Shown: positions 1 to 8,618, numbered from the stretch's first letter. The stretch: DNA of 64,000 bases from CAVRXQ01 sp963849105 (GCA_963849105.1 CAWKGD010000006.1:1-64000), one strand, 5' to 3'. Made by a program: numbers and translations. Notes: generated by a model from the letters alone, not told the origin.

Positions 1-38
1 GACCAAACTTCTCCTTCCGCGAGAAGTTCACCTCCTAG
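1..38 (+). CDS. Possible 3' end of an upstream gene (partial)
   Basis: Frame 3 reads eleven codons ending in TAG at 36-38. Nearly every codon ends in C or G (ttc, tcc, cgc, gag, aag), which matches coding usage here. The visible peptide ends in NFSFREKFTS. It is too short to assign a family. Confidence 0.3.
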   Translation, partial: PNFSFREKFTS

Positions 39-124
39 AAGCCAGGCCGGCGCGAATCCATTTGGCGCGGTTGCGCAAGCAAAGAAGATCGTGGACGGGT
101 GCCGTAGCTAACCTGGCGACCCAA

Positions 125-213
125 GGAGAGGTGCGAGAGCGGCCGAATCGGGCTCACTGCTAATGAGTTGACTCGGGAAACCGGGTCCGGGGGTTCAAAT
201 CCCCCCCTCTCCG
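125..213 (+). tRNA. tRNA-Ser(GCT)
   Basis: The acceptor arms GGAGAGG (125-131) and CCTCTCC (206-212) pair perfectly and are followed by discriminator G213. The anticodon loop CTGCTAA carries GCT. A long variable arm (gactcgggaaaccgggtc) makes this class II, as expected for serine. The T arm GGGGG-TTCAAAT-CCCCC is intact. The last 18 bases of the gene region recur downstream at 1245, 1320 and 1338, so this gene looks like an integration target. Confidence 0.95.
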
Positions 214-223
214 CCGATTCTAA

Positions 224-1216
224 AACTGACCGAGATCGTTTACACCTGAGGTCTTCCGAGATGGGGGGAAGACCTGGTGACGGAACGAGAGCTAACGAGG
301 AACGCGGCCCGACGGTTGGCGATCATCCGTCACGCCGAAGAGGTCACCGGCAGCGTCGCAAAGACCTGCCGTTACTACGGGATCAGCCGGCCGGTCTTTT
401 ACAAGTGGAAGGCCCGCTACGACGCAGAGGGGGAAGGCGGACTCAGGGACCGGTCGAAGCGTCCGCTCAACAGTCCCCGGGCGACCAAGGTCGAAATCGT
501 CGGGAAGATCATCTACCTGCGACAGAACTACCACTTCGGCCCGTTGAAGATCTCGATGTACTTGAAGCGCTACCACGACATCGAGATCTCGAGCTCCGGG
601 GTGTGGCGGATCTTGAAGCGCCTCGACATGAACCGTCTCCCGAGCTCACAAAGACACAAGCGGCACGCCGAGCGCTGGAAGCGCTACGAGAAGCCCCAGC
701 CCGGTCACCAGATCCAGGTCGACGTGAAGTTCATCGCCCCGATCGGGGGCAAGAAGCGTCGCTATTACCAGTTCACCGCCATCGACGACTGCACCCGACT
801 TCGGGTGCTGCGCATCTACGACCGGCTCAACCAAAAGACCGCGATCCAGTTCATCGACTACGTGTTGGAGAAGCTCCCCTTCCACGTCGAGTCGATCCAA
901 ACCGACAACGGATCCGAGTTCCAAGCGCAGTTCCACTGGCACGTCCTTGACCGCGGCATTCGCCACGTCTACATCCGCCCGCTCACCCCTCGTCTGAACG
1001 GAAAGGTGGAGAGATCCCACCGCATCGACGGCGAAGAGTTCTATCGCCGGCTCGACGGAATCGTCATCGACACGACCGAGCTCTTCAACGAACGGCTGCA
1101 GGAGTGGGAGAACTTCTATAACTACGATCGCCCGCACGGAGCCCTGGGCGGGCAGACTCCTTACGAACGGCTACGGCAAAAGACACTGACCTCGAAGTAA
1201 TCGATCACTGTCAGTT
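224..1216 (+). mobile_element. IS481-like insertion sequence
   Basis: This element of about 1 kb is bounded by imperfect inverted repeats: left 224-253 and right 1188-1216. Read outward-in, both begin AACTGAC and share gatcg, tta and gaggtc blocks. It contains one transposase gene whose stop codon lies inside the right repeat. It starts about 11 bases after the tRNA-Ser gene. No clean target-site duplication is visible. The exact outer ends are inferred from the repeat match and could extend by a few bases. Confidence 0.75.
277..1200 (+). CDS. IS481-like transposase, DDE integrase core
   Basis: This 307-residue protein catalyses cut-and-paste or copy transposition of its own element. Residues 1-60 hold a helix-turn-helix of the Mu/IS481 type (GSVAKTCRYYGISRPVFYKW). 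The integrase core follows, with the apparent DDE triad at about D149 (QVDVKF), D210 (TDNGSEF) and E245 (GKVERSHR), so the 35-residue D-E spacing is normal. The C-terminal motif RPHGALGGQTPYE is typical of the family. A GTG start at 277 sits behind ggggggaag. The reading frame is intact and the stop overlaps the right terminal repeat, so the element may be active. Confidence 0.9.
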   Translation: MTERELTRNAARRLAIIRHAEEVTGSVAKTCRYYGISRPVFYKWKARYDAEGEGGLRDRSKRPLNSPRATKVEIVGKIIYLRQNYHFGPLKISMYLKRYHDIEISSSGVWRILKRLDMNRLPSSQRHKRHAERWKRYEKPQPGHQIQVDVKFIAPIGGKKRRYYQFTAIDDCTRLRVLRIYDRLNQKTAIQFIDYVLEKLPFHVESIQTDNGSEFQAQFHWHVLDRGIRHVYIRPLTPRLNGKVERSHRIDGEEFYRRLDGIVIDTTELFNERLQEWENFYNYDRPHGALGGQTPYERLRQKTLTSK

Positions 1217-1244
1217 GCACACCGCTATCTCATGAACTCACAAA

Positions 1245-1353
1245 CCCCCCTCTCCGCCGATTGCGCTGTCGCGCGACATCCCGGACACTTCTCTCGGGAC
1301 ATCGTCATGAACTCCGATACCCTCCTCTCCGCCGATACCCCCCTCTCCGACGA
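1245..1353 (+). repeat. Three extra copies of the tRNA-Ser 3' tail
   Basis: The tail cccccctctccgccgatt of the tRNA-Ser gene (202-219) recurs exactly at 1245-1262. It recurs with small changes at about 1320-1336 (ccctcctctccgccgat) and 1338-1352 (cccccctctccgacg). The first two downstream copies are each preceded by tcatgaactc. Between them lies a perfect palindrome TGTCGCGCGACA (1267-1278). The arrangement resembles stacked attachment-site scars. Bases 1354-1506 show no further feature. Confidence 0.7.
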
Positions 1354-1506
1354 AAACAACGGTGATCTCCTCTGTTCCAGTGCAGGCGAAACGGTTCCGG
1401 CGAGAGTCGCGCCGCGACGCGAGCCACGAGCAACCGAACGCGGCCGTCCAAGTAACATGCCATCTCTCGCCCCGTTGCTCGCGACGGCGTTCGGACGGGT
1501 CGGCAC

Positions 1507-1581
1507 GCGCTCGTAGCTCAATTTGGAGAGAGCATCTGACTACGGATCAGAAGGTTGGGGGTTCGAGTCCCTCCGAGCGCG
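1507..1581 (+). tRNA. tRNA-Arg(ACG)
   Basis: Acceptor arms GCGCTCG (1507-1513) and CGAGCGC (1574-1580) pair perfectly, with discriminator G1581. The anticodon stem TCTGA/TCAGA encloses CTACGGA, giving ACG. The T arm contains GTTCGAGTC. A degraded integrase begins 75 bases downstream in the same orientation, the usual arrangement for a tRNA-targeting integrative element. Confidence 0.93.
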
Positions 1582-1655
1582 CTGAACAGAACGCCAGTTC
1601 AGAACTCACGTTTTAGGGATAGCCCCGTCCCTACAAATGTCCCTATTTTGCTCGC

Positions 1656-2165
1656 ATGGGCGCACAGGGCAGCGGGTCGATCAGAGAGCGCCACACCGGA
1701 GTCTTCGAGATCCGGGTGGCGGTCGGCGTCGACCCGCTCTCGGGTCGGACGTTGCAGCGCTCATTCTCCTTCCATGGGACGAGAGACGAGGCCGAGGCCC
1801 GGCGGAGCGAGCTTGCCGCAGAGTTCGCCGAGCAAATCGGAGCGCGGCAAGCTCGCCACGACGAGCGCCGGAGTCTGTGGCGAGGCGCACGAGGAGGCGG
1901 ATCTGGTCGGCCGCGTGGAGCGCGAGCACCGCGCGAAGCGACCCGTCGAGATTTGCCTCCGCTTTCTCGACGAGGGCCTTGCTGGTGGCAATCAGTGCGG
2001 TGACTTGCTCGGCCGACACCTGGAGCGGCCACCGCGACGCCTCGACGACGTTACGCAACTACGCCGACGCGCTCCCCCTCGAAGACGAGCGAATCAGATC
2101 GAACGAGCGCTTCTCGGCGTCGAACGCGAATCTTTCGCTGAGCCGTTCAAAGGTCGCCGATGACC
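1656..2165 (+). pseudogene. Tyrosine integrase remnant with internal inversion
   Basis: Three pieces of one tyrosine recombinase are visible. From 1656, forward, about 60 residues match an arm-type DNA-binding domain (GSIRERHTGVFEIRVAVG ... RSFSFHGTRDEAEARRSELAAEF). From about 2030 back to 1835, on the minus strand, a catalytic-domain segment reads VSAEQVTALIATSKALVE ... LATDSGARRGELAAL. From about 2021, forward again, the C-terminal signature GHRDASTTLRNYADALP appears. The segment between is therefore flipped. A perfect 13-bp inverted repeat (gcgagcttgccgc at 1807-1819, complement at 1844-1856) sits at the left junction. The HxxR part of the active site is missing, so the gene is dead. The end coordinate is approximate. 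Confidence 0.7.
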
Positions 2166-2284
2166 TGATGGAGCAACTCGCCTGTCATGCCGGCTTCCGC
2201 CGCCGAGTTCACAAGGCGTCGAGCGGCGCGAAATGCTCGCTTGACGTCCACGGCCCTAACTCCTTCCGACCTGCAACGCGACCC

Positions 2285-2737
2285 TCAGACCGTCGAGCAG
2301 ATGTTCCCGCCACTGGGCGCTCTGTACGTTTCGTAGTCACGCGTACCGAGGCTGTAGCCGGGCGTGCCACGCGCCGGAGTCACGTAAACGACACCGTGCT
2401 TTCCGATGGTGATCGTGTAGTACGGCGTGCTTTTCAGATATGGCGCGACGGATGGTAGGAGTGCGAGATCCGCGTCAGACCCCGGCGGTCTTCCGGAATT
2501 CCCTGCTGTGTACGACTTGGCGGCACTCGCCACCGCGATTGCGCGCGCGTTGCAGGCTTTCACGGCCCCCGGTTTGATCACGACGCGCTTGGACGGTTTG
2601 ATCACGACGCGCTTGGACGGTTTGATCACGACGCGCTTCGACGATAACGAGACGCTGCTCGTAGCCGCGCCAGCGATGCCGGAGGAGGCGATACCTAACG
2701 CGAGCACCGCAGCAACGACGGTCATAAGTCTGCGCAT
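2285..2737 (-). CDS. Secreted protein with SKRVVIKP repeats and pilin-head-like C-terminus
   Basis: This 150-residue protein starts at ATG 2737, giving MRRLMTVVAAVLALG and a cleavable signal peptide ending near AGAA. Three tandem copies of SKRVVIKP follow, encoded by exact or near-exact 24-bp DNA repeats at 2573-2644. The C-terminal 90 residues align by eye with the head of the major pilin encoded at 26774. Shared elements are ACN near the start, a run toward PYL, then YYTI and a final Cys. The hydrophobic GFTLIE pilin helix is absent. It may be an exported soluble or surface-bound pilin-head homologue. A longer upstream frame exists but the signal peptide fixes this start. Confidence 0.65.
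   Translation of the reverse strand: MRRLMTVVAAVLALGIASSGIAGAATSSVSLSSKRVVIKPSKRVVIKPSKRVVIKPGAVKACNARAIAVASAAKSYTAGNSGRPPGSDADLALLPSVAPYLKSTPYYTITIGKHGVVYVTPARGTPGYSLGTRDYETYRAPSGGNICSTV
2573..2644 (-). repeat. 24-bp tandem repeat, three units
   Basis: The unit runs tttgatcacgacgcgcttgg followed by four more bases on the plus strand. Units lie at 2573, 2597 and 2621; the third differs at its end. It encodes the SKRVVIKP octapeptides in the minus-strand gene and stays in frame. Confidence 0.9.
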
Positions 2738-3585
2738 TGTTGTCACCCGTTCCGTCTGGGTTGATTTCACCTGAAGCGCCCCGTGATGACAACGACCCAA
2801 CCCTGCGGAGTCGCGCGCGAGTTCGTCTGCGATATCCACCCGCAACCCCGCTTCCCATCCGGACTGCATTCCGTCACTAACGGCGTCACTTTTCCGGATC
2901 TTTAGTGTGGGGTCATCAGGCGATAGCGACGGGTCGCTTCCAAAACGAGACTCAGCCCGGCTGTCAGTTTTCGCCGGCTCGACTGCTTCATCTCTCGGCT
3001 GCCCATGCCCCTGCTCACCCATTCCCGCTACTCATCGGCCTCGATCTCGTACTCAATCTGTTTGTAACCGGGTCGCTTGCTTGGTTGCTGCGGCTCCGCA
3101 CGGCACGAACCGCGGGGGCTGCCGTCAATTGCTCATGCGAGTCGAACCGGAATGATCTTGGTTCCGTTCTCGATGGCCGCAGCTGTCGGTCTGTTAGAAG
3201 CCCGTTGAACAATTCGACGTTCGACGAGGTCCAAGGCGTCTATGAAATAGCGGGAAGTGCGCGGACTCAAGAATGCGCCGGTTTTCTCCCCCGGGATGAT
3301 CCTCGGTCGTTATGTCGCCAAGACCCAACCGCCTTGGTGGTCGAGGTCAAGGTTGACGAGTCGTCTGAGATTGATCGCCGCGACCCGATGGGAGAGCCGA
3401 GCCGGGCATTGCACCTCCGCCTAAATCGTAAGGTCGACGGCAGCGATCTCCTCCTCCATGGGGCGTCGAAATCCTGTGGGAGACGGCTCTGATCGGTCAT
3501 GGCACGCTCCTCACTAATCAGCGTGGGTAAGGGGTAGGCCAGATCTTTCGATCGCATCCGTCGGCATCGAGATGGCGTCCCAGCG
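2738..3585. other. Gene-poor stretch, decayed
   Basis: No open frame here has convincing codon usage or a recognisable domain on either strand. Base composition is more mixed than in the flanking genes. It lies between the secreted pilin-head gene and an integrase fragment, so it is best read as eroded mobile-element DNA. Confidence 0.5.
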
Positions 3586-3800
3586 ATCGCATCGGCAACC
3601 GTCCGCACGGTCCGAACCCCCGCTCGGTCAAAGGAGTGCGCGTAATAGGCAAGCGTCACCGACGGACTTGAGTGCCCAAGAACCTGCGCACCTCAGGCTG
3701 CGTGTGATTTGCTCGACTCACTAGCGGTGTCCGACTCTGTTCGCCGTTGGTGTTGGGCAAGCACCAACTCGTGAGGGACCAGAAGCGGGACCAACTAGAG
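3586..3800 (-). pseudogene. Second tyrosine recombinase C-terminal remnant
   Basis: On the minus strand one frame reads LPNTNGEQ and then HTQPEVRRFLG. The neighbouring frame continues HSSPSVTLAYYAHSFDRAGV. Together they give the XerC/XerD-type C-terminal signature RFLGHSSPSVTL...YAH with one base missing at about 3677. The conserved HxLRH segment that should separate the two parts is absent. The remnant differs from the first integrase in sequence, so two different elements probably decayed here. Confidence 0.5.
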
Positions 3801-4295
3801 CCAAAGAGTCGTGAGCTGGGCATCGGCTCAGTGCTTTGAACACTTACGGGCATTGCGCTCTTGGGGCTGGACAAAGCGCGATCGATTGCTCACGTTCGGC
3901 GTTCAAAAAGAAGAGCGAGAAACTCAGCCAGCATTTCGACGTGGCATTCGCCTGCACACAGCTCCGAAGAAATCAAATACCGAGCTCGCTGAGCACGCCG
4001 AAACGCGACTGATCGGGAGAAGCGAACTCTCTCCGAGGGTCTCGTCCGGTGGGTTCGAACACCACCACTGAACTGCGGATTTCACGAGCCCTGTTCGCTG
4101 AGCGCCCGACCCGCGTCCCATATTTCTGAACGCGATCTTCAGCCTTCCCACCCATACCACTCTGAGTGGCGTATGTCTCACCTAGCGTGACCAGCTCATT
4201 CGACCCGCCGTTGCCCTAAATCCTGGCGAATTGACTGCCGTAAGTGAAGAGGAAAAGAAGGCCCTCGGGCCAACCCCTCAAAGAGCGGGCCAAAG
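3801..4295. other. No gene recognised
   Basis: Short open frames on both strands lack domain signatures and typical codon bias. A T-arm-like hairpin (ggtgggttcgaacaccacc, near 4046-4064) has no acceptor stem around it. The 3' part presumably carries the promoter for the pilin operon, but I cannot mark a box with confidence. Confidence 0.4.
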
Positions 4296-5792
4296 GTGGA
4301 GGCAGTGCAACTGCGAACTGTGCCGGCGTTGCACCGGCGTCGTCGGCCGCGGTCTGCCGCCGGCTTCGAAGGAAGGCAGTCCGACGGGGGCTTCACTCTG
4401 ATCGAGCTCGTCGTCGTGTGCCTCCTTATTCCGATTGTCGCCGGGGCGATCACCTTCGCCTTGGTCCTGGTCCTTTCGGAGCACAACAAGGTCGCGAACC
4501 GGATCCTCAATTCGACCGACGCCCAGGTCGTCTCGAGCAACTTCGAGGCCGACGTACACAGCGCAACCGAGATCACCACCAGCACTGCCAACCAGTGCGG
4601 ATCTGGCACTCCCATCCTCAGCCTGCGGTGGAACTTGGACTCCGCGGGCAACTACCAGACGACCGTCTCGTACGTGGTCCAGCACAACGGCACCTACTAC
4701 CTGGCGCGCAACTACTGCGTGGGCGGATCAAGCGGATTGGCAAGCCCCGCAACCTCGAACGAAGTCGCGGGCGACATCCCATCCAATCAGGGTCCGCCGG
4801 TGCTCTCGTGCACCAGCTCCTGCACAAACGCCGCGACTACCTGGATCCCCGCACAGGGCGTCACGAGCGTCAAGCTGTCCATCACTCCTCCGGGCAGCGA
4901 CTACGCCTACAGCCTCCTCGCCGACCCAGCGGTCAACGCCACTGACAACCCGATTGGTACCCAACCCGCCCCCGACAACTCGACTTGCAATTTCGCCAGT
5001 CCGGGTACGGGCACTTACGCGTCGACGCTGTGCTTTGTCGACTTCACCGGCTTTTCGATGAACGCTCCCGGTACCACCTACTGCCCGGGCCAGGGGAACA
5101 ACGAGATCGACGCCGCGGTGGAAGACAGTCCCTTTACGCTGAAGTTCTGCGTGAAGGTGACGGAGGATACGGCAGGGTCGACCGTCGTTCCGAGTGCCAT
5201 ACCGACTTACACGTACACCAATTACGGCAACGGCGACACCAGCGAGGCGTTTTTAGGCAACAACGGTTTCTACGGCGGCATCCCAGGTGAACCGGCGCTC
5301 TACCAGAACTCCGAAGGTGCGAAAGATACCGTCAACTTCACCAACATCGAGGTCCTCGGCTCGAACAACAACCCAGCGTCGGGATGGTCGCTCGTAACCG
5401 GTGACGCCGAGTCCACCGACAGCGGCGAAGGCATGATCTGGACGACCTGTCCTTCGATACCCAATACCAGCTACGACTCGGGCTACTCGGCGTGCACGTC
5501 GGCCTCGGCACCGCCGTTCACGTTGCTCCCCAACAGCAATTCCTCGGACTTCGGCAACGCCTGCCACGCTCCGCCTTCCTGGAACAACTTCGACTTTTCC
5601 GGTACGCAGTGGACCAACATCCTCACCCAGGCCACATCGGGGACCAACACCAACACCGTTGAGTGCTTCGCGACGGTCGATTCGGACAAGACCGGGACCG
5701 TCATGGTTTCGGCGCCCGGGCCGTCGACCCTGACGGTCTACATGCAAGGTGCCGGCCTCGAAGCCGTCTTCGTCGGGTTGCTGCTGTCATGA
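4296..5792 (+). CDS. Prepilin-like protein, large minor pilin
   Basis: This is a 498-residue pseudopilin. A basic leader ends in GRQSDGG, followed by the class III signal FTLIELVVV and a hydrophobic helix to about residue 60 that would anchor it in the membrane before pilus assembly. The rest is a Ser/Thr/Gly/Asn-rich extracellular head of about 430 residues with scattered cysteines and no domain I can name. Prepilin peptidase should cut after the GG. GTG 4296 opens the frame; GTG 4305, closer to ggtggagg, is an alternative. Its stop overlaps the next start in ATGA, indicating translational coupling. It is the first gene of a four-gene pilin operon. Confidence 0.8.
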   Translation: MEAVQLRTVPALHRRRRPRSAAGFEGRQSDGGFTLIELVVVCLLIPIVAGAITFALVLVLSEHNKVANRILNSTDAQVVSSNFEADVHSATEITTSTANQCGSGTPILSLRWNLDSAGNYQTTVSYVVQHNGTYYLARNYCVGGSSGLASPATSNEVAGDIPSNQGPPVLSCTSSCTNAATTWIPAQGVTSVKLSITPPGSDYAYSLLADPAVNATDNPIGTQPAPDNSTCNFASPGTGTYASTLCFVDFTGFSMNAPGTTYCPGQGNNEIDAAVEDSPFTLKFCVKVTEDTAGSTVVPSAIPTYTYTNYGNGDTSEAFLGNNGFYGGIPGEPALYQNSEGAKDTVNFTNIEVLGSNNNPASGWSLVTGDAESTDSGEGMIWTTCPSIPNTSYDSGYSACTSASAPPFTLLPNSNSSDFGNACHAPPSWNNFDFSGTQWTNILTQATSGTNTNTVECFATVDSDKTGTVMVSAPGPSTLTVYMQGAGLEAVFVGLLLS

Positions 5793-8608
5793 GCGCACCT
5801 GAAACCCAGGCGCCAGTAGCCGGGCGGAACCGGGACGCCGGAGACACCCTCATCGAGATCCTTATCGCGGTCGCCATCCTCGGCATCGTTAGTGCCGCGC
5901 TGATCGGCGGATTCCTCACTTCCATCTCGACCTCAGCCGTCTACGAGTCGGTCGCCAACTCCGACACCGTTCTCCGCACGGCGGTAGACAGCGTCACCAC
6001 CCAGATGCAGCAGGCCCCGGCGACTGCGTTCGGCTGCAGCCCTGCCTGGAGCGTCGCGTCACCCCCTTCGGTGTATGTCGTGACCGGCCTTCCGACCGGG
6101 TACACCTCGCAGGTCACGCAAGTGAACTACTGGGTCAACGGAACCGAGCAAGCGGGCTGCAGCGCCGACGCACCCCAGCTGATCAGCCTCACGATCACCT
6201 ACTCCTCGGGTACGTCGACGGCGACGAACAGTGCAACCTTTCTCGTCGACGACCCGGACGCGCCTCCCGTTCAAAGCTACGGGAGTGCTTATCGACTCGT
6301 CTTCTTGTCGACAGGCGGACCGAGCAACGCCACGGCCGGCTCGGCGATCCCGCAGCAGCCGCTCGTGGCGATCGAGGACAACTCAAATCCGCCCAAGATC
6401 GTCACCACTGACCTGTCCCCCGTCACGCTCTCGATCACCTCGGGCAGTGGGACGCCCGGGGCGCTACTCGCCAATTGCACCGGCAGCGAGTTCTACGGAG
6501 TGGTCAACTTCAAAGGCTGCGAAATCGATACGGCCGGCAGCGGCTACACCCTCACCGCCACCGATTCCGGCCTCCCCCAACCGACCGCGATCAGCCGTGC
6601 CTTCACGGTCAACCCCGGACCCGCCACGAACTTCCTCTTCACCAGTTGGCCCGTCAATCAGGGCAGCCCGCCAGTAGCCGGAACGAGTCAACAACCATTT
6701 GGCGAGCAGCCGACGGTGACCTTGCGCGACGCCTACGGGAATACCGCCACCACGACCACCGCGACGATCGATCTTGCAATCACGTCGGGCACCGGGGCGT
6801 CCGGCGCCACCCTCAGCTGCACCTCCACCTCGCTGACGACGTCGAATGGTGTCGCAGCCTTCCAGGGCTGCAACATCGACAAAGCCGCGTCCAGCTACAC
6901 CCTTACCGCCACCGATGGCAGTGGCAGCCTCGCCTCCGCCGTCACCCAATCTTTCAACATCGGTCCCGGGTCGCCGATCAAACTCGTCTTCACCACCGAG
7001 CCGAAGGGAAGCGCCGGGTCAGCCCCGGGGTACAACGGCACGATCACCGGTGGGTCGGCGTTCCCCACCCAACCCGTCGTCACGATCGAAGACGCCGCAG
7101 GCAACACGGTGACCTCGAATAACTCGGCGGTAACCCTCTCAATTACCTCGAACACCGGAACGTCCGGCGCCGGTCTCAGCTGCACCAACAACACGGTGAC
7201 GGCGTCTTCTGGTGTCGCTACGTTCTCCGGCTGCTATATCAACTTGTCCGGCAGCGGTTACACCCTCACCGCCCAGGACCCCAGCCTCACTTCGGGCATC
7301 AGCGCCCCCGCTTTCAACGTCAGCGTCGGGCCAGCAGCCCAGCTTGCCTTCACCACGGAGCCCGGCGGGTCGCCGCTCACCGCGGGGTCGCCATTCCCCA
7401 CCCAACCGGTCGTAGCAGTCGAGGACGCCGGTGGCAACACGGTGACTACCGGCGCCGGGAGCAACGCGGCGATAACCGTTGCGATCAATTCGGGCACGGG
7501 GACGCTCACGTGCTCCAACAACACGGTGACAGCGACGGGGGGTGTGGCCGGCTTCGGCAACTGCAGCATCAACAAGACAGGCAGCTTCACCCTCAAGGCG
7601 AACGGCGACAGCCTCCCGGCGACGACCAGTTCACCAGCCTTCACGGTCAGCGCCGGGCCGCCGGCTCAACTCGCCTTCACCACAGAGCCCGGCGGGGCAA
7701 CCGCGGGAAGTGCGTTCTCCAGCCAACCGGTCGTCACGGTTGAAGACGCCGAAGGCAACCCGGTGCCGAACTCGCCGGTAGCCCTGACCATCAACTCGGG
7801 CTCGGGGACCCTCACCTGTTCAAACAACACGGTGGCAACCTCGTCGAGTGGTGTGGCCAGCTTCAGCAACTGCAGCATCAACAAGACAGGCAGCTTCACC
7901 CTCAAGGCAACTGATGGCAGCGCCACCGCGACCAGTTCACCAGCCTTCACGGTCAGCGCCGGGCCCCCGGCCCAACTCGCCTTCACCGCCGAGCCCAGTG
8001 GGTCGAACACCGCTGGGACGGCGTTCTCCACCCAACCCGCCGTCACGGTCGAAGACGCCGAAGGCAACCTGGTGCCGAACTCGCCGGTAACCCTTTCGAT
8101 CACGTCGGGTGCCACGCTTACTTGCACCTCGAACACGGTCAACACGAACTCAAGCGGTGTCGCCGCGTTCTCCGGATGCAAAGCCACCACGGCGGGTAGC
8201 GGCTACACCCTGACCGCGACCGACGGTTCAGTGAACGCCACGAGCAGCCCCACCTTCACCGTCGCAGCTGGGTCGGCGAGCCAACTCGTCTTCACCACCG
8301 CCGGCGAACCTCCCTCATCGATCGCTAAGGGGAGCAGTCACACGTTCTCCACGTACGTCACGCTCGAAGACGCTTACGGAAACACGGTGACGGGAAACTC
8401 CTCGCAGGTCACACTCAAGATCACCTCTTCGGGTGCCACGCTTACTTGCAGCTCGTCGGGCAATCCTCTCGCCCTCAACGCCTCGACCGGTATTGCCGCC
8501 TTCAGCGGCTGTTACTTCCCGAGCTCCATCACTAAGGGCGACTACACCTTGACCGCGACCGACGGCACGATCGTCAGCTTGCCGAGCTCGACGATCGATG
8601 TCACTTAG
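5789..8608 (+). CDS. Giant pilin-like protein with seven Ig-like repeats
   Basis: This 939-residue protein has the pilin-type N-terminus GDTLIEILIAVAILG (Thr replaces the usual Phe after the cleavage Gly). A globular part of about 150 residues follows, then seven tandem repeats of about 95-115 residues to the end. Each repeat runs LVFTT-P ... QPVVTVEDAEGN ... LTC ... FSGC ... YTLTATD ... FTV, like Big/filamin folds. Two cysteines sit about 20 residues apart in each repeat and could form a disulfide. Repeats 4-6 are also near-identical in DNA (for example 7559-7600 and 7868-7909). It could be a pilus-tip adhesin or stalk displayed by the type IV system. ATG 5789 overlaps the previous stop. Confidence 0.82.
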   Translation: MSAPETQAPVAGRNRDAGDTLIEILIAVAILGIVSAALIGGFLTSISTSAVYESVANSDTVLRTAVDSVTTQMQQAPATAFGCSPAWSVASPPSVYVVTGLPTGYTSQVTQVNYWVNGTEQAGCSADAPQLISLTITYSSGTSTATNSATFLVDDPDAPPVQSYGSAYRLVFLSTGGPSNATAGSAIPQQPLVAIEDNSNPPKIVTTDLSPVTLSITSGSGTPGALLANCTGSEFYGVVNFKGCEIDTAGSGYTLTATDSGLPQPTAISRAFTVNPGPATNFLFTSWPVNQGSPPVAGTSQQPFGEQPTVTLRDAYGNTATTTTATIDLAITSGTGASGATLSCTSTSLTTSNGVAAFQGCNIDKAASSYTLTATDGSGSLASAVTQSFNIGPGSPIKLVFTTEPKGSAGSAPGYNGTITGGSAFPTQPVVTIEDAAGNTVTSNNSAVTLSITSNTGTSGAGLSCTNNTVTASSGVATFSGCYINLSGSGYTLTAQDPSLTSGISAPAFNVSVGPAAQLAFTTEPGGSPLTAGSPFPTQPVVAVEDAGGNTVTTGAGSNAAITVAINSGTGTLTCSNNTVTATGGVAGFGNCSINKTGSFTLKANGDSLPATTSSPAFTVSAGPPAQLAFTTEPGGATAGSAFSSQPVVTVEDAEGNPVPNSPVALTINSGSGTLTCSNNTVATSSSGVASFSNCSINKTGSFTLKATDGSATATSSPAFTVSAGPPAQLAFTAEPSGSNTAGTAFSTQPAVTVEDAEGNLVPNSPVTLSITSGATLTCTSNTVNTNSSGVAAFSGCKATTAGSGYTLTATDGSVNATSSPTFTVAAGSASQLVFTTAGEPPSSIAKGSSHTFSTYVTLEDAYGNTVTGNSSQVTLKITSSGATLTCSSSGNPLALNASTGIAAFSGCYFPSSITKGDYTLTATDGTIVSLPSSTIDVT
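7325..8270 (+). repeat. Near-identical DNA repeats inside the giant pilin gene
   Basis: Repeats 4, 5 and 6 of the protein share long nearly identical DNA blocks, such as agcatcaacaagacaggcag at about 7565 and again at about 7874. This implies recent duplication or gene conversion. Repeat number is likely to vary between strains and the region is prone to misassembly. Confidence 0.7.
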
Positions 8609-8618
8609 GGGTCGAGAA

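Noticed and set aside
2573..2644. 24-bp repeats considered as a CRISPR array
   Set aside because: The units are directly adjacent with no spacers and encode an in-frame octapeptide repeat.
2905..3492. 195-codon plus-strand open frame
   Set aside because: No start signal, irregular third-position GC and no recognisable domain.
4040..4075. tRNA T-arm-like hairpin ggtgggttcgaacaccacc
   Set aside because: No acceptor stem, D arm or anticodon arm can be folded around it, so a tRNA gene is not supported.
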